The translations under genes and the position numbers were made by a program. The notes below the pieces were generated by a model. It did not search any database, was not told the DNA's origin, and worked only from the letters and a program-made list of their open reading frames with translations. Shown here piece by piece: positions 49,063-59,448 of a stretch of DNA of 64,000 bases (positions are counted from its first letter, which is position 1; each line of letters opens with the position of its first letter). This DNA comes from Chondrosia reniformis (Eukaryota > Porifera > Demospongiae > Chondrillida > Chondrillidae), in the NCBI GenBank assembly GCA_947172415.1, contig OX359198.1:6962401-7026400 (forward strand), read 5' to 3'.

Positions 49063-52000
49063 ATGCCGGCAAAGAGAAAAAGAAACGATCAAGCGAGCCT
49101 TCCTAAGGGGAAGAAAGCAAAAGTGAAGCCCTATAAGATGCCTCCTCCAATTCCAAACGGACAAACATTTGTGGCATTGGACAAAACGAAATGGAAAGTT
49201 GGATTGCCAATAGGAAAAGGAGGATTTGGCGAGATTTATGCAGCTGGTACGTAAACTAGATTCTTAATAGCTCTGCTGTAGTAAACTCGTATGTTGCATA
49301 TATCCAACAACCTTTGGTCGTCTTGTCAAATGTAGACTATATATAAAAAATATATTGCTTAACAAGAATGGTTACTTGTGGTTAGATATGTAAGTCATGA
49401 AACTGATGATGATGTCTTATTAAATACATTAGTACAGCTCTACAGTTACAGTTCACACAATATAACTAGTTAAACCAGATTATAGTATCCTTAAAGTGCC
49501 TACTTAAGAATTGCCTCCGTACATATTTGGCATATGACAACATTAATGCTTTTGCATGTAGTGATGTGTGTAGGCCTAAGCTTGTATATATAATATGTGT
49601 ACGTATGTAAAAAAGCTTGTACATGTGTGTATGTTAGCTTATATGAAAGATAAGTTTATTGGAGCGATCAGCAACAAAATTGAGCTAGATTGAACGTTTC
49701 GACCCGTAGGTCTTCATCAGCAGTAATGAGGAATAGGATTACAGAGTTGGTTTAAATAGAGGAAAGGTGACAAGAGTTGAAAAATTGAATAAGATAAAAT
49801 AATTAAAGTAGAATAAAAATCTTGTCAAATGAAAAATCAATTGTTAGTGTTAATTGAAGGTATAATGTCATTCCAGATGGGGTCAAGTGACATGCCTTGG
49901 TCCAGGTTCATGTATCTGCTGGTTTGTATGTACATTGCTTCTTTGATCTTTCTTCTTGTCTTGTGTTGTTCTCTCTGGAGTACCTCAGCATTTTCCCACT
50001 TGATGATATGGTCTGTTGTTTGTCTGTTGTTAGCTTATATATATGTGTAGATGTAAGCTGTAGATTTGCTTCGTTTTACCACTTCCATACATTATATACA
50101 CTTCTATATAATTTTGCATATAGAATCCATTGGAAATCCCTTGAAAGGAGATTTTGTGCTCAAAGTGGTGAGTGATTCTTAAGTTACTTCACCTAAATAA
50201 CCTTCATCATCTCATAAAATTGAATTGTGCAGGAACCGCAGGAGAATGGGCCGCTCTTCTCTGAACTGGCATTCTACCAGCGGATTGCCAAAGAAGACAA
50301 ATGTATGTGAGAAGTGAATCTTCCCACATTTGTAGCCAAACACTTCTGGTGTTGATAGTTCTTTCAAGTTTCCTTAGCGTTGCCTAAACAGAGAATATTT
50401 GGGCTGCTGTTACTATGGCAACATTCAAATTTATTTCTTTAGTAAAAGAATGGGAGAAGAGTACCAAATTGAAGTATTTAGGTATTCCACGATACATTGC
50501 CTCGGGAATGCATGAAGAAGGATCCTCTAAGTTAAGATTCATGATAATGGACAGATTTGGAGACAATATTGAACATTTCTTTTTTTCAAATGGAAAAAAA
50601 TTTGGTATCAAAAGTGTTTGTGTGTTAGCGCTCAGAATGGTAAGACTTCGTCTATCACAACCTTAAAGATGTCTTCTAGCTAAATCCTAATGACTAAATT
50701 ACCATATGTTCTTTCTGTCATTCTCCCTCACCCTCTCTCCCCCATCCTCATCCTCCCTTCCTCCCTCTCCCTCTCTTCCTTTACTCTCCCTCATCCTCTT
50801 CTTCGCTCTGTCCCTTAGCTGGAATGCCTAGAGTATATTCATTCTGAGGAATACGTACATGCAGATATCAAGGGCTCCAACATATTGACAGGATATAGCA
50901 AGCCTGAACAGGTCAATCTTAATATGCACTCAAAGTACATGTGTACATCTCGTAGCCTACACCCACATGAGGGGTGGAACTTCCTTTAATCCAAGGCCTG
51001 CCTCTATTAGCAGGGATATGAAGGGTGTGTCCCTATTTATCTCTGTCATATTACCATCAGTGACCTGCCTCTATTAGCAGGGATATGAAGGGGTGTGTCC
51101 CTATTTATCTCTGTCATATTACCATCAGTGACCTGCCTCTATTAGCAGGGATATGAAGGGGTGTGTCTCTATTTATCTCTGTCATATTACCATCAGCGAC
51201 CTGCCTCTATTAGCAGGGATATGAAGGGGTGTGTCCCTATTTATCTCTGTCATATTACCATCAGTGACCTGCCTCTATTAGCAGGGATATGAAGGGGTGT
51301 GTCTCTATTTATCTCTGTCATATTACCATCAGTCTAACTGCATACGCCTTCATAATACTCAAGTGTGTATATAAGTAATTGTACATATGTATTATATATA
51401 CTGTACAATGTAAATGTAATTTTTATAACATCTACTGAATATATAGCAAGTGATTTAATTATTATTCTTATTGAATTGATTGCATATTATACACTGTACA
51501 CTCTAACACTGTACAATTGAGAATAAAAATGAAATTTAAAGAGAATCTTCCATTTGAATTACTTCTATTTAAAGATAGAAGTTTCCACTGTTATTCAAAT
51601 ATAAGATTCATTCCTTTAATAGCTCATAAATGTTCCTGTTTCTGTATACTTGCATTGATCTTTCCTCTTAAATGGCTACCATTAGGTTTACTTGGTTGAC
51701 TATGGTCTGGCTTACAGATACTGCCCAGATGGCAAGCACAAGCCATATGAAGTGGATCAGCGGAGGGCACACAATGGAACCATCGAGTACACCAGCCGAG
51801 ATGCCCACCAAGGAGCAAGTACGTAGGACATTCCATATTAAGGCATCCTCTAGTAACATCTTATCTTTGAGATGGTTCATCTTTAGTCTTTTGAGTGTCT
51901 AGTGATACAGTTTGTTTCTTGAGAATTGGACATTTCAACCCTTGGGGGTCTTCTTCAGCAACTCTAGACACTCAAAAGATTGAAGATGAACCATCTCAAA

Positions 52001-53506
52001 GATTCAACACATTTTGTTTGCTATTAAAATTGGGTCTCACCGCAGCATGGTTGACTCGTGTGTATGGTTGTCTGGTAGGACCCTCTAGAAGAGGAGACCT
52101 GGAGATCCTAGGCTACTGCCTCCTACACTGGTCGTCTGGTAGCCTCCCGTGGATGGACAGGCTTCAAGATGATGATTATGTTGGACAACAGAAAGAGAAG
52201 TACGTACTTGTACTATACTTATATATAAAATTCTCATTTGGTCAAACATGCAAACATGAAGACAGAATAATATGTCCTTTTTGTAAATTTCTAAATCAGA
52301 AATTATTGTAAACTTCTCAAATCTCTCTTCTCTTCAACATATTGTTGAGATATTAGGAAAATTTAATTTTCATCATGTACTATATTTTCAAGAAATTTTA
52401 CTTTGTCCTCTTTTAAGGTACATGAACAAGATACCAGATTTAATAAAAAGGTGCTTCCATTCAGATTCAGCTCCGGGCTGTCTACAGTTGTACCTGGAAA
52501 ACATTACTCGTATGAAATATGAAGAAAAGCCAGATTACAAAAAGTTAAGGAAGATGTTCCAAGATGAGTTAGCCTCGCGTAGTCTGAAGGATAATGGTAC
52601 AGGTTTGGACTGGTTACCGCAGAGTACAGGAGTGAAGAAAGTTAGTTTTTCAGAGCACTATGACTTTGTATGGTGAAACTATCTTTAGAATGCCAGTGAC
52701 GGATGATGGTCTTGTAATTTTGTCTACCTTTAGAAATTTGAATTATTTACATTATATCCTATTTATTAGTATGTATTAATGTCAACTTCCAGAACTAGTG
52801 ATAGTAATGATCATTTGTAGAAAGTTGGAACTAGTGCAAAACAGAAAACACCAAAGAAATCTCCAAAGGTGAAAAGCAGTTCTCCTGCAAAGGTGAAGAG
52901 TACTAAAGCAAAGGTAGTCAAAGTAGCTGTAAAGAAAGACAAATCTAAAAGTAAAGTACCAGCCAAAGTTATAGCAATTGAAGAAGATTGTGCTGTGATC
53001 AGTCTTGGGGAAGATTCCAAGGAAAAAGGAAAAAGACAGCCAAAGAAAGTTGTTAGTAAGCAAACAGCAAAGATGCAGCTGGCACAAGATGACCAGATAC
53101 AAGATGTTGACACTGGTATCACATCCCTTGGAAATAGAGTGAGTTCTTCAAAATTCATATCATAATATTTCTGAAGTGGTATTTGTATGAGTAATCTAAA
53201 GCACCATTTTCCTACATACTACATCTATTCTACAGTAAAAAGTCTATGGGAAACTAAACCTACTGAGAGCTTTGGATACCATATTCTTGTCTTTATTCTT
53301 TGTTCCATGAGCCAAACAGCTATTTCTGGGAATATTTTTTTAACTAGTTAAAATATCCTTCTAGTGTATGTATCTGTCTATTATACTGTTTTAACTGACT
53401 TGTACAGAAAAGAACTAGGAGGCCTGTTGTCAACTTACAAAAGATATTCCAAGATGAGGAGGAAATTGACAGTCCACCTAAACGTTCAAGAAGGAAGAAG
53501 ACATAA
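49063..53506 (+). CDS. VRK1: VRK-family Ser/Thr kinase
   Basis: Nuclear casein-kinase-1-related kinase (VRK1/2 group; chromatin, BAF and histone H3 substrates in other animals). Exons: 49063-49246, 50124-50167, 50233-50302, 50443-50639, 50819-50911, 51686-51818, 52079-52199, 52418-52640, 52821-53138, 53408-53506; 493 aa (human VRK1 396). Basic N-terminus (MPAKRKRND), glycine loop [15 protein letters not shown] lysine in [21 protein letters not shown], catalytic [13 protein letters not shown] in place of DFG as usual in this group, [26 protein letters not shown]. The C-terminal 140 residues are Lys/Ser-rich and include PPKRSRRKK, probably a nuclear signal. The tail is longer than in VRK1. AATAAA words near 53910 may end the transcript. 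Confidence 0.95.
49660..49735. mobile_element. fragment related to the foldback element family
   Basis: Contains acgtttcgacccgtaggtct and tcatcagc, resembling the ttttgaccc-ggtcttcttcagc core of the elements at 31671 and 51863. No inverted ends were found, so it is a fragment or a relative. It lies in VRK intron 1. Confidence 0.4.
50700..50818 (+). other. ~100-nt pyrimidine-rich tract before VRK exon 5
   Basis: An almost pure C/T stretch (ccctcaccctctctccccca and similar) leads directly to the acceptor cccttag at 50818. It is an extreme polypyrimidine tract; mirror-like CT runs of this sort can form triplex DNA. Confidence 0.7.
51000..51336. repeat. 68-bp minisatellite (5 units) in VRK intron
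   Basis: Five nearly identical tandem units (ctgcctctattagcaggga, then gggtgtgtccctatttatct, then gtcatattaccatcag). Each contains the imperfect inverted pair cctctattagcaggg. Confidence 0.95.
51863..52003. mobile_element. intact foldback MITE (141 bp, ~40-bp inverted ends)
   Basis: The left end begins atctttgagatggttcatct and continues to cttttgagtgtctag. The right end is its reverse complement over about 40 bp with two or three differences. The core carries tttcaacccttgggggtctt and cttcagc. It has no coding capacity and sits in a VRK intron. It is the best preserved member of the family seen at 11048, 30154 and 31671. Confidence 0.85.
53225..53275. repeat. dispersed repeat copy (pair with 62211-62260)
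   Basis: Phrases gtctatgggaaactaaacct and actgagagctttgga correspond to gcctatagggaactaatcct and aatgagagctttcga at 62211-62260 in the same order. It is intronic, so probably a small transposon-derived repeat. Confidence 0.55.
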
Positions 53507-54051
53507 AATATTTAACTTCTGCTTTTTTTCAAACCTGTGCATGCAGTTGTTGATTTTAGATACACACTACATGCTGTGTTATATCTTCTAATGTTGATTA
53601 TAATTGTTTCTTTGATTCCAGCAAATGATATACATACATATCTCATGGATGCTGTACTATATACGTACGTATATAAGGAATCACAAACTAATCAGAGCCA
53701 CATATATGTACTGTATGTAACATTTCCAACGAATTTTAGAAATTTTGATGTTTACTTAAATTTGCCCTATCTCTCACCATACATTAACTTTGTATACCAG
53801 GATTATAATGTACAGAAATATGATACAATGATTTGTTTGTTATTAATAACAGTCTACTAAAGTATTCTTGTTTCTTTTTACATGCATTATATAATTATTT
53901 AATATTAAAAATAAAAATAAATTGAATATTGAAGTCCCAAATGAGTGATGGCCTATAAGATGTACGTATTATATTGAGCATTTACTAAAATGTATACAAG
54001 TACTTAAAATCCTACATATTGTGAAAAATGACCCTGTTATGTGCAAATCAT
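53507..54051. other. convergent spacer VRK / helicase-RBR
   Basis: 3' flanks of two convergent genes. It holds a copy of a dispersed repeat at about 53735-53810 (cctatctctcaccatacatt, ttgtatacca), related to sequences at 28085 and 28197, and AATAAA words near 53910. No gene is seen. Confidence 0.5.
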
Positions 54052-57000
54052 TCAAAAAAGGTTGCCATGACTATTGCTTAGATGTGCATAGCATTCCTGA
54101 GAGGTTGGAAAGTACGTGAGACAATTCCAGCAAATATGAGCACCACAGCGACATAACAGGTGCTGACAGCCTGCAGCTTTCTCAATGGGAGTGCTACAGT
54201 TAGGACACTTCTTCCTATTAGCAGGATTAGCTCTCAGCCACTCCTCCAACTTCTTGTCACTGTCCTTATTAGCTTGGTACATGGCACAGGTTTGCCCATC
54301 GTGATACTGCACATGACATTTGGTGCATGTGCTGACACCACAGTGACTACAGAAGAACCGCCTTCCCTCCTCCAAATCAATAACATAGACCATCTTACAA
54401 TTGGGAGTTGGACAATTCCTCACCTTGTTAGGATTTCTCTCAAGATATGAGCACAGAGAGGAAGCCATGATATGTTCCTTCTTAATGTTTGCCTTTTGCT
54501 CTAGATTGAGAAAATCCTGCCAAACTAGTTCCTTCTCACAATCCTCGGTTGCACAGGTAAGAGGGAAGGTTGCCGTGTTGGGGGAGATCTGCAGCTTGAT
54601 GCACTCCATGCAGTACACATGCCCACAGTACACTAACATGTATATCTCCATTGCATCCTCCACAGGAGTGAAACAGACACAGCAATCAGGATTTTCATCT
54701 CTTGTATGAGGTGGATTTGTTGATAATTCCTCACACCAGTAGTCTATCTGACGACCAAGATTAGTGAATGCTTCCTTGGTGCAGAGAAGTGTAACTTCCT
54801 GCCTTTTAGGGTTTAGTGAAGCCTCTCTCATTCCTTTCATTTGAAGGAGGTTAAGGAGATCAACGCCAAAAGTGTGAACAAATTTCTTCATTAATCCTGG
54901 AGGCTTGTTAGGACCTTTCAACTGAAGAATTCTCACATCAGCTCCTTCACTGTAGCGTTCCAATTTGCCATTCAAAGCTATCTTAGCTCTGGTACAGTTT
55001 GATTCATCTCCATACATGTTAATGCTATTAGATCTGTAATCAACAGTAATAAATGTGCCAGTTTCCGTGGCAATTGCACTCAATTCAGATTTGGCTGTGC
55101 GACCTTGTATATACTGTCTCAGCACCCTATTGGAGCACTCAATCACATCAGGTTTAAGAACGTCCATGAGGATATTCCTTGCATTCACAAATGTCTCCTC
55201 ATCATTTGACTTCAACTCCACAATGTGGTTCTTATAAGAGTCCTCCTTGATTATTAGGGTCAGCTGGCCCTGGTAGATGCTTCTGAGGTTATGAACAGTT
55301 CTGTCAACCTTTTCTCTGATAACCTGAAATATGCTTGGGATGTACCTTAAGGACACTGATAACAGGGGTTTTACCCTCAGAATTTCCACCCCAATCGATT
55401 CACTTCCAAGATGTCTCAGCACACTAGAACCTTCTTCAGGGTTGTCAAAGGATACATATGCCATGTAGGTTACAAATTGTGGTTTGGGCATTTTAAGATC
55501 CAGTTTGTACTTTTTACTTTGAGCATAGTCACTGATCAAAAGGTCTAATTGTCTTCTTTTGATGTCAAGTTCTTCCTTGGTAGTAGAAAAGCTCTTCTCA
55601 AATCCTCTGGAGACCTTAATGTCCCCAATTCCAATAACATTATTTAGAATGGCTTGCTTCACAGATTCCTCAGAAATGTGGATAGGTAGATTGGGAATGA
55701 AGAGCTGGGGTTGCCCATCCTTGGAGGGTCGCATCTTGACTAGACTGCCATTTACATATAATGTAACTATAGACAAGCTTCCCAATGTGATAAGATAATC
55801 CTCTTCACAGGAAAAAGAAACAAATCCATAGGGCTTTCTCTTTCTTCTGTCCCACTCTACAAGCAGTGTGTACTTGGAACACACACCCTGATCTCTCCCA
55901 AGCAAAACTGGTTTAATACTCAATTCTTCTTCTGGATGTATGAACAGCCTGACAGCCTGGCTGGCACTCGCAGGATCTTCAAAGTGAACAAACATGTGAC
56001 ACAAACCATCTTTAAATACTTTGGTGTGATGTTTCTCAATGGATCCAAAGGTCCTTAGAGTTGTGAGAGCAGATTCCTTCCAAGTGTCACTGCCGGCTGT
56101 GGGACCCTTCACTTCCACCACTCGGTAGTCTTGTGGCATCAAAACACGTTTAATAGCACCACCTGCCCCAAGCACGACTCTCACATCATCATCTGGTTTG
56201 GTAACACCCGTCTCATATGTTTGACACTTCATCTCATCCCTTACTCCCTGGAGCATTCCATCGATCAGTATATGAACAGAATCAACAAAGCACTTTTGAA
56301 CAAAAACAATAAAAATGCCCCTTTGCAACTGAGACAAGTCATCAGGACAGGGCGTACCTTCACAAATATCAGCCAAGCAAGAACGAATAGTAGAGAGCTT
56401 GTAAAGAATTGCCTTTTTGTAGACGGTCTCATTCAAGTTACTGAAAGTAACAGACTGCAGAAAGTATTTTCTGTATTTTATTGCTGGATCAGCCTGCAGC
56501 CTGCCATCCTGTAATGCTTGCTGCACCCACTCCTCCTGGACGGGGAGAACCTGCAGCAGGAAGTGCTGAGATGTCTTTAGAGTCTTCTCATAAATAAGAT
56601 ATTTTGGAGCAATGCTGAGTTGTCGAAGGGAACCTCCAGGAAAGATTAAAAGGTTCTCCTCTGGTGCTCTTTCACTGATATACCCAGCCCTTTCGTGTCC
56701 CAGGAAGACACTAAGATTTCGAATAAAGGTGTTAAACAAGAGAAGAGGTAGTGTCTTTTCTGCATTTTGGAGGTTGGGAGGTTTAACTGATAAAATAATA
56801 GAAAACTGAATCTTGAGTATATCCCTTAACTCCTTCAGTGTTTCTTCAACAATTCTCATGCTCTTGGCATTAATGAAATTCTCCACACACCATTTGTTGC
56901 GCTTCTCCCTCTGCAAGGCAACCCATTGGCAAAAGACATTCAGGTGTGTCATACTGTCTCCTAAACTGTGACAAAATGTCACCTTCTTCTTGTCACTCTT

Positions 57001-59448
57001 CTCCTTCTCCTCATCTGTGCCTCCTCTAAAGAAAATGTTACCAGATATGCTGGACATAGCTGCCATAATGGCTGCCTCAAGTCCAACCCCTTCACCAATG
57101 GCATCAAGTAATACTTTGGAGAGCTGCGGATCAAGTGGCAAAGCAGAAATTCTCTGTCCCAAATCTGTCAGTTTGTTATCCCTTACTGCACCTAAGAACA
57201 CTAATGTCTCCACGGCAACTCTTAATGCTTGGGAGTTAGGATGTTCAACAAAATTAAAGTCTAGGATATTTCCAATTCCAAACTGGTACAGTTTCAATGC
57301 TGCATGTGTCAAATGGACTCTCAGTATCTCTGGAGCTGTTTTATTGGGCATGGATTGAAAATCATCTTCGCTGTAAAGACGGTAACACTTTCCTGGAGCT
57401 GTCCTACCTGCCCTTCCTTTGCGCTGTTCTGCAGAGCTCTTGCTTATCAGTTGCACTTCTAGGGTGTTCATATTCCTGTGTGGATCAAACATCATCACCT
57501 TAGCAAGGCCTGTATCCACAATATACTTCACCCCAGGAATAGTTACGGATGTTTCCGCAACATTTGTTGCTAGGACAATTTTTCTTTTGCCTTCATAATC
57601 ATGGAAAACCTTACGTTGGTCTTCTGGTTGCAGCTTTCCATGCAGTGGAAGAATTTCACAATCCTCAATTGCTTTTCCTGAGTTCAGCAATAAATCTGAA
57701 GCTGTCTCAATATCCTTTTGTGAGGTAAGAAAAACAAGAAGATCTCCTGGCTGCTCCTCTTTGTGAATTTTTAATGCTTGATCTACTGCATCCTTCACGT
57801 GGTCCCTCTGGAGAGGTGTCGATTTGTCAGGATCCATCCCTGGCCTCCAGTACACCTCAACTGGATACATGCGCCCAGAAACACTCACAACTGGATAGTC
57901 ACCAAAGTATTTTGTAAAAAGGGAAGCATCAATTGTTGCTGAAGTAATGACTACTCTAAGATCTTTTCTTTGAGGAAGGCACTGCTTTAGAAATGCAAGA
58001 AGGATGTCAGTCTGCAGACTTCTCTCGTGAGCCTCATCAATAATGACACAAGAGTATTTGGAAAACAACCTATCCTCAATGCACTCGTTAAGCAATGCAT
58101 GATCTGTAGTATAATACACTTTAGTGTTAGTATTGAATTTACCATGCATCCCCACCCTGTACCCCACAGTCGTGCCCACCTTAACACCCATTTCTCTGCT
58201 CACATGGTCTGCTAGGGTCACTGCCGCAACCTTCCTTGGCTGAGTACAGACTAGAGCTCCCTTCTTGCTTAAGTCAGTATGGTCATAGAGATACTGTGTT
58301 ATTTGTGTACTCTTCCCTGATCCAGTCTCTCCAATGAGAATGGTAACCTGGTTATTGGCAATAATATCTATGATGTCAGATTTTCTAGCATAAATTGGTA
58401 AGGCATTGAGAAAACGATTACATTCAATACCAAATCTTTTTCTTTGTTCACTTAAATATTCTTTGCATGTACGACGTGAAAAATGTGCAGATCTGTTATA
58501 GTTATCCAAAGCACTTTTGAGCGCTTCACAAAAAGTGAGAAACTCTCTCTCCTGTGCCTCATACTCATGTATGCGATCTTGCACTATACGTCTTTCTTCT
58601 TCAATTATCTGAAATTTCATAGGAGAACACCTCTTTGGAATTATTAATTTTTTTTCTTTTCTCTGCAGTTCTACAATTTTCCCCCTATGCTTAGTAGTAT
58701 AAGTGTCCAATTTTGACTGTATGCTCTCCTTAAAACTCTTAATTTCATCTTGAAGTGACCAACTTTGAAATTTGGTCAAGGAAATTTCCATATTGCTACT
58801 TGTTTTAAGTAAAATTTTCAATGCCTGTTTGGCAATTTTTTTCCCTGGAAATGTTACAATTGTAGAGATACTGTCATGTTCAATCTTCCATTGTGTGATT
58901 TCAAATTCACTTTTCTTTGGAAGTTGATGCTTTAGGAACCTTTTAAAATCTCCCTTATTTGGTAGCTCTCTTATGAGGAAGTAAAGAGGGGTAGGTTTTG
59001 AAAAGGAGTTTTGATTATGTCCTAGAGGTTTTTGCCAAGGAGGGTGTGACGGTGGATGTCCCTGCTGAGGAGGGTGTGACGGTGGATGTCCCTGTTGAAG
59101 AGGGTGTGACGGTGGATGTCCCTGTTGACGAGGGTATGACGGTGGATGTCCCTGTTGACGAGGGTGTGATGGTGGATGTCCCTGTTGAAGAGGGTGTGAT
59201 GGTGGATGTCCCTGTTGACGAGGGTGTGATGGTGGATGTCCCTGTTGAGGAGGGTGTGACGGTGGATGTCCCTGTTGAGGAGGGTGTGACGATGGATGTC
59301 CCTGTTGACGAGGGTGTGATGGTGGATGTCCCTGTTGAAGAGGGTGTGACAGTGAATGTCCGTACTGTACAGGAACGCCCTGATTTACAGATCGTTTTTC
59401 TGTGGCCTTTTCTGAAGGGTAGTGCTCCCGACTTCCTCCCGAAGCCAT
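54052..59448 (-). CDS. DEAH-box RNA helicase fused to RBR ubiquitin ligase (DEAH11/12-like)
   Basis: Single exon, 1,798 aa. Order: low-complexity N-terminus with ten 10-residue repeats QQGHPPSHPx (38-137); a linker with a coiled coil (about 220-330); DEAH helicase core with Walker A GETGSGKS (about 372), DEAHERS (about 470), SATIDASLF, and motif VI QRKGRAGRT (about 678); HA2 and OB-fold regions (about 720-1010); a long middle part with probable RNA-binding modules (about 1100-1560); C-terminal RING1-IBR-RING2 (about 1584-1798): CCVCFTPVEDA, CGHVYCMECI, then RING2 CPNCSTPIEKAAGCQHLLC with the GCxH cysteine that forms the thioester in RBR ligases. The same order is known from plant DEAH11/DEAH12 proteins, and similar predicted proteins exist in some invertebrates. 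Function is unknown. The absence of introns over 5.4 kb contrasts with the neighbours. Confidence 0.93.
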   Translation of the reverse strand: MASGGSREHYPSEKATEKRSVNQGVPVQYGHSLSHPLQQGHPPSHPRQQGHPSSHPPQQGHPPSHPPQQGHPPSHPRQQGHPPSHPLQQGHPPSHPRQQGHPPSYPRQQGHPPSHPLQQGHPPSHPPQQGHPPSHPPWQKPLGHNQNSFSKPTPLYFLIRELPNKGDFKRFLKHQLPKKSEFEITQWKIEHDSISTIVTFPGKKIAKQALKILLKTSSNMEISLTKFQSWSLQDEIKSFKESIQSKLDTYTTKHRGKIVELQRKEKKLIIPKRCSPMKFQIIEEERRIVQDRIHEYEAQEREFLTFCEALKSALDNYNRSAHFSRRTCKEYLSEQRKRFGIECNRFLNALPIYARKSDIIDIIANNQVTILIGETGSGKSTQITQYLYDHTDLSKKGALVCTQPRKVAAVTLADHVSREMGVKVGTTVGYRVGMHGKFNTNTKVYYTTDHALLNECIEDRLFSKYSCVIIDEAHERSLQTDILLAFLKQCLPQRKDLRVVITSATIDASLFTKYFGDYPVVSVSGRMYPVEVYWRPGMDPDKSTPLQRDHVKDAVDQALKIHKEEQPGDLLVFLTSQKDIETASDLLLNSGKAIEDCEILPLHGKLQPEDQRKVFHDYEGKRKIVLATNVAETSVTIPGVKYIVDTGLAKVMMFDPHRNMNTLEVQLISKSSAEQRKGRAGRTAPGKCYRLYSEDDFQSMPNKTAPEILRVHLTHAALKLYQFGIGNILDFNFVEHPNSQALRVAVETLVFLGAVRDNKLTDLGQRISALPLDPQLSKVLLDAIGEGVGLEAAIMAAMSSISGNIFFRGGTDEEKEKSDKKKVTFCHSLGDSMTHLNVFCQWVALQREKRNKWCVENFINAKSMRIVEETLKELRDILKIQFSIILSVKPPNLQNAEKTLPLLLFNTFIRNLSVFLGHERAGYISERAPEENLLIFPGGSLRQLSIAPKYLIYEKTLKTSQHFLLQVLPVQEEWVQQALQDGRLQADPAIKYRKYFLQSVTFSNLNETVYKKAILYKLSTIRSCLADICEGTPCPDDLSQLQRGIFIVFVQKCFVDSVHILIDGMLQGVRDEMKCQTYETGVTKPDDDVRVVLGAGGAIKRVLMPQDYRVVEVKGPTAGSDTWKESALTTLRTFGSIEKHHTKVFKDGLCHMFVHFEDPASASQAVRLFIHPEEELSIKPVLLGRDQGVCSKYTLLVEWDRRKRKPYGFVSFSCEEDYLITLGSLSIVTLYVNGSLVKMRPSKDGQPQLFIPNLPIHISEESVKQAILNNVIGIGDIKVSRGFEKSFSTTKEELDIKRRQLDLLISDYAQSKKYKLDLKMPKPQFVTYMAYVSFDNPEEGSSVLRHLGSESIGVEILRVKPLLSVSLRYIPSIFQVIREKVDRTVHNLRSIYQGQLTLIIKEDSYKNHIVELKSNDEETFVNARNILMDVLKPDVIECSNRVLRQYIQGRTAKSELSAIATETGTFITVDYRSNSINMYGDESNCTRAKIALNGKLERYSEGADVRILQLKGPNKPPGLMKKFVHTFGVDLLNLLQMKGMREASLNPKRQEVTLLCTKEAFTNLGRQIDYWCEELSTNPPHTRDENPDCCVCFTPVEDAMEIYMLVYCGHVYCMECIKLQISPNTATFPLTCATEDCEKELVWQDFLNLEQKANIKKEHIMASSLCSYLERNPNKVRNCPTPNCKMVYVIDLEEGRRFFCSHCGVSTCTKCHVQYHDGQTCAMYQANKDSDKKLEEWLRANPANRKKCPNCSTPIEKAAGCQHLLCRCGAHICWNCLTYFPTSQECYAHLSNSHGNLF
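59037..59350. repeat. 30-bp coding minisatellite in helicase-RBR N-terminus
   Basis: Ten or eleven tandem 30-bp units encode QQGHPPSHPx on the minus strand. The complementary frame on + is also open (EEGVTVDVPV), a by-product of the 30-bp period. Copy number is likely to vary between individuals. Confidence 0.95.
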
